Part shown: in pieces, positions 27,233-35,800 of the stretch
How positions within the stretch are numbered: position 1 is the stretch's first letter
How the letters are laid out: the number at the start of each line of letters is the position of its first letter
From: Anaerolineaceae bacterium
GTDB taxonomy: Bacteria > Chloroflexota > Anaerolineae > Anaerolineales > Villigracilaceae
Assembly (NCBI GenBank): GCA_009885525.1
Contig: VFKN01000039.1
Coordinates: 1-58,954 of the forward strand
DNA length: 58,954 nt
Reading direction: 5' to 3'
Translations under genes and position numbers: made by a program
The notes under the pieces: model-generated
Databases searched by the model: none
What the model was told of the DNA's origin: nothing
What the model saw: the letters and a program-made list of their open reading frames with translations, nothing else

Positions 27233-29110
27233 ATGTTCAATTGGGTCTCTGATAGGTTCCTGCGGCTAATATCGGTGCGCGCACGTGTGATCGGCAGTTT
27301 TTTGCTGATCATGATACTGGCCGGCTCCATCGCCCCTGTTATTTTATTCAGTTTGAATTCAGTGGTTAAACAACTGGAACAAGTGACAAATGTAGACACA
27401 AAAATAGAACGTCTTCTATTGGTTGCATCGCGGCGAATAGCGGTATCGCAATTAAATTTCAACCGGTATATCCAGGATCAATCGAACAACCCTTTTGACG
27501 CACTGGTAGACATCAACCTTGCCAGTTCAGATCTAAAAGAAGCGCAAAGCCTTATAACCGACCCAGAGCAGGCAGAATCCATCCAGATTGTTATCAGCTC
27601 GCTTGAGACCTATCGGCAACAGGTTGTAGACGTGCAAAAAGCATATACTTTAGGAGACACCGCCGAAGTAAAGCGCCTGGAATTAAATTTACTGAAGATC
27701 GGTAACGACATCAGCATTCGCCTTGAAGCGATGGTCAACGAGAATGTAAAACAAGTTGCCACAAGAAGCAAGGAATCCCTGAACGACGCGCAGCAAAGCA
27801 TTCGCACCGGGCTGACGCTGATCGTGATCGGTTTTCTTCTGACGCTTACCGTTTCCATATTCCTATCGGTCAGCATCACCAGCCCTCTGGCTGAGCTGCG
27901 TACCGGCGCGGAATCCTTCCAAAAGGGCGATATGATATCGACCATCAATACATCCGGCGCGGATGAATTCACCGTCATCGCGCGGATATTCAACAACCTG
28001 ACGAAGCAGATCCGCGAGTTAATCGCGAGCCTTGAAAGCCGCGTGGCGGAACGAACCTCCGAATTAAATACCGCGGTCAAATACATCGACCGGCGCGCGA
28101 AGCAATTTGAAGCGGTCACAAAAGTATCACAATCGATCAGCACATCCACCAGTTTGCAGGAATTGCTGCCCTACATCTCCGAGGTGGTCAGCGAACAATT
28201 TGGTTTTTATCATGTCGGCATTTTCTTGAGCGACGATAATAATCAATACGCGCGCCTTGCGGCTGCAAATAGTACCGGCGGAAAAAGAATGCTTGAACGC
28301 GGACACCTGTTAAAAATTGGGGAGCAGGGAATTGTCGGTTACGCAACCAGCAGAGGCGAGCCGCGCATCGCGCTGAACGTGGGCAAGGATGTCGTCTATT
28401 TCAACAACCCCGACCTGCCTGAAACACACTCTGAAATGGCGCTGCCTTTAAGAATTGCAGGAAAAATCGCGGGCGCGTTGGATATCCAAAGCACGGAATC
28501 AAATGCCTTCTCCGATGAAGATGTGGAAATATTATCTGCGCTCGCAGAACAAGTTAGCCTTGCAATTCAAAACGCGCACCTGTTCGACCAAACCCAGAAA
28601 ATGCTTACAGAAGCCGATGCGATTCAGCGTCAATACCAGCACGAGACGTGGAAACGCCTGCCCAAAGAGGAAAAATTTTCTGGTTTCCGTTATTCGGCCC
28701 TGGGAGCAACATTAATCAAAACGGAAGAAGAAGCGGTGGATTTAAGTTTAAGCAAAAGGCACACAGATATTACCGTGCCGATCTCGTTGCGCGGAGAAAC
28801 CATCGGCACGCTGACTGTACAAACGCCGCGCAATGAGCGGGTCACCGCAGACCAAATAGACATGATCAGAGCCGTGGCTGAGCGCGTGGCACTCTCTGCT
28901 GAAAATGCGCGCCTCTTCGATGAAACCACACGCCGCGCCGAACGCGAGCGCATTGTTTCGGATATTTCGGCCAAAATCGGCTCGTCCTTCCAGACAGAAA
29001 GCATCCTGCAAACAACCGCCCAGGAATTAAGTCATCTGTTGGAAAACGCGGATATTATTATAAAATTACAGACTCCGCAAAGTGAAACTCCAACGGAACA
29101 ATCGTTATAG
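27233..29110 (+). CDS. four-helix-bundle HAMP GAF membrane sensor, no output domain
   Basis: This 625-residue member has an input unlike its neighbours. Helix one (about 15-40) is followed by an all-helical, charged extracytoplasmic region of about 145 residues resembling the four-helix-bundle sensor of methyl-accepting proteins (RISVRARVIGSFLLIM; NVDTKIERLLLVASRRIAV). Helix two is at about 185-210, then HAMP (SITSPLAELRTGAESFQKGD). Despite that input there is no methyl-accepting signalling domain. The GAF at about 285-440 has FYHVGIFLSD, AANSTGGKRML and ALNVGKDVVYFNNPDLP. The linker holds ETWKRLPKEEKFSGFRYSA; the half GAF (VALSAENARLFDET) and the tail SDISAKIGSSFQTESI follow. Confidence 0.84.
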   Translation: MFNWVSDRFLRLISVRARVIGSFLLIMILAGSIAPVILFSLNSVVKQLEQVTNVDTKIERLLLVASRRIAVSQLNFNRYIQDQSNNPFDALVDINLASSDLKEAQSLITDPEQAESIQIVISSLETYRQQVVDVQKAYTLGDTAEVKRLELNLLKIGNDISIRLEAMVNENVKQVATRSKESLNDAQQSIRTGLTLIVIGFLLTLTVSIFLSVSITSPLAELRTGAESFQKGDMISTINTSGADEFTVIARIFNNLTKQIRELIASLESRVAERTSELNTAVKYIDRRAKQFEAVTKVSQSISTSTSLQELLPYISEVVSEQFGFYHVGIFLSDDNNQYARLAAANSTGGKRMLERGHLLKIGEQGIVGYATSRGEPRIALNVGKDVVYFNNPDLPETHSEMALPLRIAGKIAGALDIQSTESNAFSDEDVEILSALAEQVSLAIQNAHLFDQTQKMLTEADAIQRQYQHETWKRLPKEEKFSGFRYSALGATLIKTEEEAVDLSLSKRHTDITVPISLRGETIGTLTVQTPRNERVTADQIDMIRAVAERVALSAENARLFDETTRRAERERIVSDISAKIGSSFQTESILQTTAQELSHLLENADIIIKLQTPQSETPTEQSL

Positions 29111-29197
29111 AAAAGTTGAAGATCACTCGAATGCATCGAAAAGATGATACATTAAGTTCATCGCCAAAATCGCAGCAGACACTCAGGAATTTATTTT

Positions 29198-31987
29198 ATG
29201 CAAGAGATTATTAAAAAAAATCAGGATGCTCTGGATAAAGAAAAGCGTGCGAAAAATGCGTTCAACATCAGCATTGCCACGGGCGTTATCTTTATTTTAA
29301 TCGTGGCAAGTGTGATTGCCATCAAGCGGTCTGTACAGTTTGATATCAGCCTGTCTTTGGTGTTACTGACCGCTCTTGTTTCCTTTTATAGCGCATGGCA
29401 GAGTCGGCGCGGAAACAGCGATCTCGGTATTTTACTGGTGATTGGCGGGCTGATCCTTACGATCATCGGGAGGGTCTTTGTTCAAAAGGGACTTGCCATC
29501 TCAACCGGTATCACAAACATTATTTTAATATCCACCATTGGGGTTTACACCCTGCCTCCCAAATGGGTGGGACGTGTGATCGGGGCATCCTTTATCGCAA
29601 CCATTGCAACGATCACCATTGATCAATACACGGTCGACATTCCGGTATCCTCCTCACCCGAAACCGGAATGATCATTGCGCTGGTACTGGGCGCGATCTA
29701 CATCATCATCCTGGCGGGGCAATTTCCAAAATTCAACCTGCGCACAAAACTGATCACCGTGTTTTTATTCCTGAGCATCGTCCCATTGTTTGTGCTTGGC
29801 TGGCAGACCTATACAACATCACAGGATATTTTACAAAGACAGGTCAAAGCCAATTTGAGTGAAGGCGCCGCTACAACAAGCGGAAACCTAGAAGATTACG
29901 TCAGTGAGCAATTCAGTGCTCTGGCCGCCGAAGCAAAAAGCGTTAATGTTGTATATTACACATCCCTGCCGCAAGATCAAAGAAAGGATGTCAAGATTGA
30001 ACAGCGTATCTTGGATTCTCTTTTAGTCTTCGCCAAAAAAGAGCCATTTATTATTTCATGCTCACTAATGGACTTAAGCGGGCGCGATCTGCTGGATACT
30101 GTTCTATGGCGCACCAATTCAATATACAAAGATCAGGCATTCTTTATCGAGCCAATCAGCACGCAAAAGCCCTATCTTTCAACCGTACTGTTTCCAAGCA
30201 AGGTCAACAGTCCTGTTATATATTTTGCAGTACCGATCTTCGATACGCATAATCAGGTGATCGGGGTTTTACAGGCAACCTACGACGCCAGCGTTTTACA
30301 ATCCACCTTGCAGACAGCCGTGAGAAATCGTTCGAGCGGAACGGAATATACCTTCCTGATAGACGGTAACACTTTTATCAATTTGGGGCATTCCTCAGAC
30401 CCAAAACTTCTCTATAAAACCTACCAAAATGTGGATGAGGCAACATTGGCAAGCATGCAAGCGCAAAGCCTTTTACCCCAAGGGAAAAGGGAAGATCTGA
30501 TTACGTCTCAATTGAATGTCGTGGAAGCGATCCGCGGAATGGGACTCCAAGGGTCTTTTCAGACGCCTTCGTGGGAGAATAATGGCGAGATGGCAGAATC
30601 AGTGGCAGTACGCATACCCGGCACGCCTTGGATCGTTGTTACATCGCAGCCGGTTAGCGCGATCACCGCGCTGACGCAGGGACAGACCCGCGCAACGGTC
30701 ACCTCCAGTGCGCTGATCACAATCGTTGCCGCGATCGTCGCGCTGCTGGCTTCAAACTTTTTTACCAGCCCGATCATCCAATTAACAGAAGTTGCCGAAA
30801 AAATTACCGCGGGCGATTTCACACAAAAAGCGAATATCCGCTTAAACGATGAGATCGGCATGCTGGGAAAAACGCTCAATATCATGGCGGATCGAATTCA
30901 GGAGCTGATCGGAGGTCTTGAAAAAAGGGTGGAGCAACGCACCTCAGAGTTGGAACGCGCGACCAAGCAAAGTGAAAAACGCGCGAGCGAGATGCAAACG
31001 ATCACGGAAATTGCGCGGCATATCTCCACAGAAAAAGACCTGGAAAATCTCCTGCCGCTGATCACACGCACGGTGAGTGAGCGATTCGGTTTTTATCATG
31101 TTGGCATTTTCCTGATTAATGAAAATAAAAAATTTGCCGTACTGCGCGCAGCCAACAGTTCCGGCGGACAAGTAATGCTTCAAAGAGAGCACATGCTTGA
31201 GGTAGGTCAAACCGGCATCGTGGGCAATGTGACTTCAACAGGTGTGCCGCGCATTGCGCTGGATACCGGTGCAGACGCTGTATACTTCAACAACCCCGAC
31301 CTGCCGGAAACCCATTCTGAAATGGCGCTTCCTTTAACCGTTCGCGGGGAAGTTATCGGCGCGCTGGATGTGCAAAGCACGGAATCAAACGCGTTTACAA
31401 CTTCGGATATTTCCATCCTCAGCCTGCTGGCAGATCAAATTTCAATTGCCATTGACAATGTGCGCCTGCTTGAAGAAAGCAAAAAAGCGCTGGCTGAATC
31501 ACAATCCATCTTCCGTGAATATGTTGCAGAGGCATGGCAAAGTAAATCGGCTTCCAACATCATGGGATATTATCAAACCCTGACCGGCGGCAAAGTAATC
31601 AACCGTAAGGCGATTCAAGAAATGGAGAGCCTGCTGGACGAGGAAAAAATGACGCTTGCCGTTCCGATTCAATTGCGCGGTCAGACAATTGGCACGTTGA
31701 ATATCCGCATAAACAAAAACGGCGAAGAATTAACCACCGAGCAGGTCAACATTATTCAATCCGTTACAGAACGCCTCGGGCTGGCGCTGGAAAACGCCCG
31801 TCTCTTTGAAGAAACATCCACGCGCGCATCACGCGAAAGACTTGTTACAGACATCACCACCAAAATCCGCGAGACAAACGATCCGCAGGAAATGATAAAG
31901 ACCGCGATGGAAGAGTTGAAGCGCGCACTGGGCGCAAGCCGTATTGAAGTTATCCCTAAAAAAGCGGAATCCCAGCAAGATAAATGA
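29198..31987 (+). CDS. six-helix plus dCache-HAMP-GAF membrane sensor, no output domain
   Basis: This is the last of the twelve sensors, with 929 residues. AGGAA at 29185-29189 lies 8 nt before the ATG. About six helices (20-180), a further helix (190-212), a double Cache exterior (about 215-500; FIISCSLMDLSGRDLLD, LFPSKVNSPVIYFAVPIFD, EYTFLIDGNTFINLG), a closing helix, HAMP and a coiled coil (LEKRVEQRTSELERAT) precede a consensus GAF at about 605-760 (FYHVGIFLIN, AANSSGGQVML, YFNNPDLPETHSEMALPL). The linker contains VAEAWQSKSASNIMGYYQT; the half GAF ends LGLALENARLFEET and the tail is TDITTKIRETNDPQEM. A 39-bp gap separates it from the ParA-type gene. Confidence 0.84.
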   Translation: MQEIIKKNQDALDKEKRAKNAFNISIATGVIFILIVASVIAIKRSVQFDISLSLVLLTALVSFYSAWQSRRGNSDLGILLVIGGLILTIIGRVFVQKGLAISTGITNIILISTIGVYTLPPKWVGRVIGASFIATIATITIDQYTVDIPVSSSPETGMIIALVLGAIYIIILAGQFPKFNLRTKLITVFLFLSIVPLFVLGWQTYTTSQDILQRQVKANLSEGAATTSGNLEDYVSEQFSALAAEAKSVNVVYYTSLPQDQRKDVKIEQRILDSLLVFAKKEPFIISCSLMDLSGRDLLDTVLWRTNSIYKDQAFFIEPISTQKPYLSTVLFPSKVNSPVIYFAVPIFDTHNQVIGVLQATYDASVLQSTLQTAVRNRSSGTEYTFLIDGNTFINLGHSSDPKLLYKTYQNVDEATLASMQAQSLLPQGKREDLITSQLNVVEAIRGMGLQGSFQTPSWENNGEMAESVAVRIPGTPWIVVTSQPVSAITALTQGQTRATVTSSALITIVAAIVALLASNFFTSPIIQLTEVAEKITAGDFTQKANIRLNDEIGMLGKTLNIMADRIQELIGGLEKRVEQRTSELERATKQSEKRASEMQTITEIARHISTEKDLENLLPLITRTVSERFGFYHVGIFLINENKKFAVLRAANSSGGQVMLQREHMLEVGQTGIVGNVTSTGVPRIALDTGADAVYFNNPDLPETHSEMALPLTVRGEVIGALDVQSTESNAFTTSDISILSLLADQISIAIDNVRLLEESKKALAESQSIFREYVAEAWQSKSASNIMGYYQTLTGGKVINRKAIQEMESLLDEEKMTLAVPIQLRGQTIGTLNIRINKNGEELTTEQVNIIQSVTERLGLALENARLFEETSTRASRERLVTDITTKIRETNDPQEMIKTAMEELKRALGASRIEVIPKKAESQQDK

Positions 31988-32026
31988 TCGTCCTTTTGCA
32001 ATATCAGCCAACAAGTTGAGGTAACC

Positions 32027-32818
32027 ATGTTAAAAATAATTGCCGTATCCAATGAAAAAGGCGGGGTGGCAAAAACCACCACGACGCTTTCGCTCGGAGC
32101 CGCCCTTGTAGATATGGGGCATCGCGTTCTAGTAGTAGACCTGGACGCGCAAGCCAACCTCACGCTTTCATTAGGCTTTGAACCCACCGAGGCCGAACAT
32201 ACTTCCAGCGAAGTCCTGCTGGACAACGTCCCTCTGCTAAACGTGCGCTATAAAACAGATGTGGAAAACCTCGACTTAATTCAATCCAACTCGCGGATAG
32301 AAACCTGCGAACAATATTTACCCGTGCGCACAAACTACACCACAATTCTTCAGCGTTCCATCGCCGTCATGCTGGAAAAAGTACCCTACGACTTTATTCT
32401 GCTGGATTGCCCCCCCGCCATTGGGGCGATCACTCTAAATGCGCTGACCGCCGCGGATCTGCTGCTGATCCCCACGCAAGCGGAATATTTTTCCGCGTAT
32501 GCGCTGCGCAATATGATGGCACTCATCCGCCAGGTACGCGAAAGGGATAACCCCGCGCTCGCATACCGCATCCTTGTCACCATGCTGGATAAAAGAAACC
32601 GCACGCATCGCAACATACACGACCAGCTTCGCTCGACATTCGGCGAAGGCGTATTTGACACGGTCATTGAAATCGACACAAAACTGCGTGAAAGCCCCAT
32701 CGCAGGCATGCCCATCTCACGCTACAAACCGGGTACGCGCGGCACGACCCAATATCGCATTCTTGCCGAGGAACTTATAGAATATGCCAAAGAAACCGAA
32801 AACAAACAACCGGCTTGA
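32027..32818 (+). CDS. ParA/Soj-family ATPase
   Basis: The 263-residue protein is a deviant Walker-type ATPase. It has a Walker A segment NEKGGVAKTTTT (signature K11, catalytic K16; A15 where glycine is usual), a DLDAQANLT segment with D40, and a Walker B segment FILLDCPP. The C-terminal IDTKLRESPIAGMPISRY matches ParA/Soj proteins. ParA proteins form nucleotide-dependent gradients on the nucleoid and segregate DNA or position protein clusters. No parB or centromere-like repeats are present, so this is an orphan. Its place between membrane sensors and their likely kinase recalls the orphan ParA proteins that position chemosensory clusters. The next gene overlaps it by 35 nt, so the two are probably made together. 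Confidence 0.88.
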   Translation: MLKIIAVSNEKGGVAKTTTTLSLGAALVDMGHRVLVVDLDAQANLTLSLGFEPTEAEHTSSEVLLDNVPLLNVRYKTDVENLDLIQSNSRIETCEQYLPVRTNYTTILQRSIAVMLEKVPYDFILLDCPPAIGAITLNALTAADLLLIPTQAEYFSAYALRNMMALIRQVRERDNPALAYRILVTMLDKRNRTHRNIHDQLRSTFGEGVFDTVIEIDTKLRESPIAGMPISRYKPGTRGTTQYRILAEELIEYAKETENKQPA

Positions 32819-35800
32819 CAAGCTCTTTCACGATATTCAACCTGAAGAGAGCGTCGCGAGCGCCAAACGGAAAACAAAAGCGGAAAAAGAACCCGCCGCG
32901 CCTATTGACGCGCCTCTGCCTGCTCCCAAAGCGGCCCGGCAAAAACTCAAAGAAGCAACGGCTGCGCCCCAGCCCGTTATCCAATCCGCCGAGCCTGCAC
33001 TTGTCTCCAGTGAACCTGCTATCCGCCAAAAGGCGAATGCAGAGGCATCTTCCTATTCAGTAAACATACAAACCGGATACAGTGACTGGTCCACTTTACT
33101 GATTGCTGATGAAAACGCAGATCGTGAGTGGACAGAGGACGAGCAGCTGCTCGTGCAGCAAGTCTCGGATCAATTATCGCTGGCGCTCGAAAATGCGCGC
33201 CTGTTCCAGGATGCGCAGGAACGCGCCAGTGAATTAACGTTAATCAACCGCATCGTCAGCGCAGTAACCGGCGCAACAGAAGTCAATGAAGCGCTGCAAG
33301 CCGTTGTTCATGAAATCGTGGAAGCCTATCCCGTTGTACGCGGCGGGATCACCCTGATGAATGAAGATAAAAAAAGCCTGACACTGATTGTGAGTCATTC
33401 CAAAAATAATGTAAAAAGCCCAATCGGTTTGAATATTCCCATTGAAGGAAACATCGCTACACAAGCAGTGATCAATACCCACAAACCTTATATCATTGAT
33501 AAGCCTGCTGATAACCCTGAAAATCCGCCGGAACTGCGCGAAGCGTTCCGCAAATTAGGCGTCACATATAGTGCAATTTTCCCTATCGTCGCAAATGGTT
33601 TAGTTGTAGGAACCCTGGGCGTGGATATGGATCAACCTGATGCCAACCTCACCCCGCGTCAGATCGACTTGCTGGAAAAAGCTCTTGCTCCAGTTTCAAC
33701 GGCAATCAGCCGCCTGCGCGCGGAAGAAGCACTTAGCCGCCGCGCGAATGAAATGACCGCCCTGGCGCAGATCGGGCGTGATATTTCATCCACATTGAAT
33801 ACTGAGGAAGTTTTAAATAAGATATCAGTGTATATATTGGATCTCTTGAGATGCATATCCACGGCTGTTTATCTTCCCGATGCAAACTTCAAGGTTTTAC
33901 AACCCGTTGCCACGGCCGGTCTGGAAGCCGAGGAGATCAAGAACAATCCTCTGGTAATTGGCATGGGTATTATCGGCAACATTGCCTTGACAAAAATAGG
34001 CGAAATCAATAATGATGTCACAAATGATCCGCGCGCGAGTAACATCAAAGACACGGAAACAGTCGAACATGAACACCTAATGGCAGTTCCGATCCTCACC
34101 CAGGATAATCTGCGGGGCGTTCTGGCAGTATGGCGCATTGGCGCAGGACAGGATTTCGTAGAAAGTGAATTTTCATTCCTCACAAGCCTGGCCCAACAAA
34201 TAGCGACCTCCCTTGAAAATGCGCGCCTGTTTCAGGAGGCTCAAAAGTTCAAACTGGGAATTGATAGAACAGACAATGCAGTATTCATTACCGACCCCGA
34301 CGGCGTAATTCAATACACAAACCCCGGCTTTGAAAAGGTATATGGATACACAAATGAAGAGGCGCTGGGGAAAACACCCCGCATTATAAAATCCGGTTTA
34401 ATTTCAGAGGACGGATATAAAAGTTTTTGGGCAACCCTGTTAAGCGGCGGCACGGCCTCGGGCGAACTTATCAACAAGACAAAAGACGGCCGCAATATTC
34501 CTATATCAGGAGCAAATACCGCCATTCTTGATGAGAATGGAAAAATCCTTGGCTACCTTGCTGTACATCAGGATATTAGCGAACGCAAAAAGTCAGAAGA
34601 AGCATTGCGCAATATTCAAGAAAGATACGCCCTGGCGGCAGAAGGCGCAAACGACGGCTTGTGGGATTGGGATATCGCCAACGACACTATCTATTACTCC
34701 CCGCGTTGGAAATCCATGCTCGGGTTTGAAGAACATGAATTAACCCGCGGCTTCCAGGATTGGGAAGACCTCATTCATCCCGACGATCATGATCACGCAA
34801 CCCAAGCGCTCAACGAGTATCTTGAGCAAATAGCCGAAACATATAATGTCGAGATACGCCTGCGTCACAAAGACGGTACATGGCGCTGGATTCAGGATCG
34901 CGGAAAAGCAGTGTTCGATGCGAACGGAAAAGCGATCCGCATGGCGGGATCGCACTCCGATGTTACAGGAAGAAGACAGGCGGAAGAATCCATCCGCCGT
35001 CGTAATGAATATCTGGCCGCATCCTCCGAAATCGGCAAGATCGTCACATCCACATTAGATCTAAACTCGATCTTTGCCCGCACAGTTAACTTGATCAACG
35101 AACGATTTAAGTTTTATCACGCCGGTATCTTCATTGTGGAAGAGACCGGATTCAAGGCCGTCCTTCGCGAAGCAACCGGTAACGCCGGCGCGGAAATGAA
35201 GAAAAACAAACACACCCTTCAGGTCAACTCAACCTCCATCGTGGGCAGGGTGACTTCGGAAGGTCACTCCGTTGTCGTAAACGATGTTATGGATGACCCG
35301 CTCCACAGGCCCAATCCGCTGCTGCCCGAAACACGGGCTGAAGCCGCCATCCCATTGAAGCTCGGCAGCCGCATCATTGGCGCAATTGATATTCAATCCA
35401 AAACAGCGGGCGCATTTATCGAAGATGACATCGCCGTATTACAAACACTTGCCGACCAGATCGCCGTATCCATCGATAATGCGCGCTCGTTTGAACTCTC
35501 ACAGCAAGCCGTTATGGATATGCGCGAAGTGGACCGTGTGAAGAGTCAGTTCCTTGCGAACATGAGTCACGAGCTGCGCACGCCGCTCAACTCGATCATC
35601 GGTTTTTCGCGTGTGATCCTCAAAGGCATTGACGGGCCCATTACCGAACTGCAGCAACAAGACCTGAGCGCTATTTACAACTCCGGCCAGCATCTGCTGG
35701 GCTTGATTAACGACATCCTCGACTTCGCGAAGATCGAAGCCGGTAAGATGGAATTGGCCTTCGACGAAGTGAACATGGCGGATATCACCAGCAGTGTGCT

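Noticed and set aside
27233..29110. methyl-accepting chemotaxis protein
   Set aside because: The four-helix-bundle front and HAMP fit, but the hairpin signalling domain with its conserved tip is absent and a GAF replaces it.
3160..31987. repeated DNA segments suggesting a CRISPR or satellite array
   Set aside because: The recurring blocks are homologous coding segments of GAF domains spaced over a kilobase apart, not short direct repeats with spacers.
10340..31987. cyclic-nucleotide or bilin-binding GAF domains
   Set aside because: No NKFDE-type motif and no conserved cysteine at the chromophore position are visible.
32027..32818. plasmid or chromosome partition locus
   Set aside because: No parB-like gene or clustered centromere repeats are nearby, and the gene is embedded in a signalling block.
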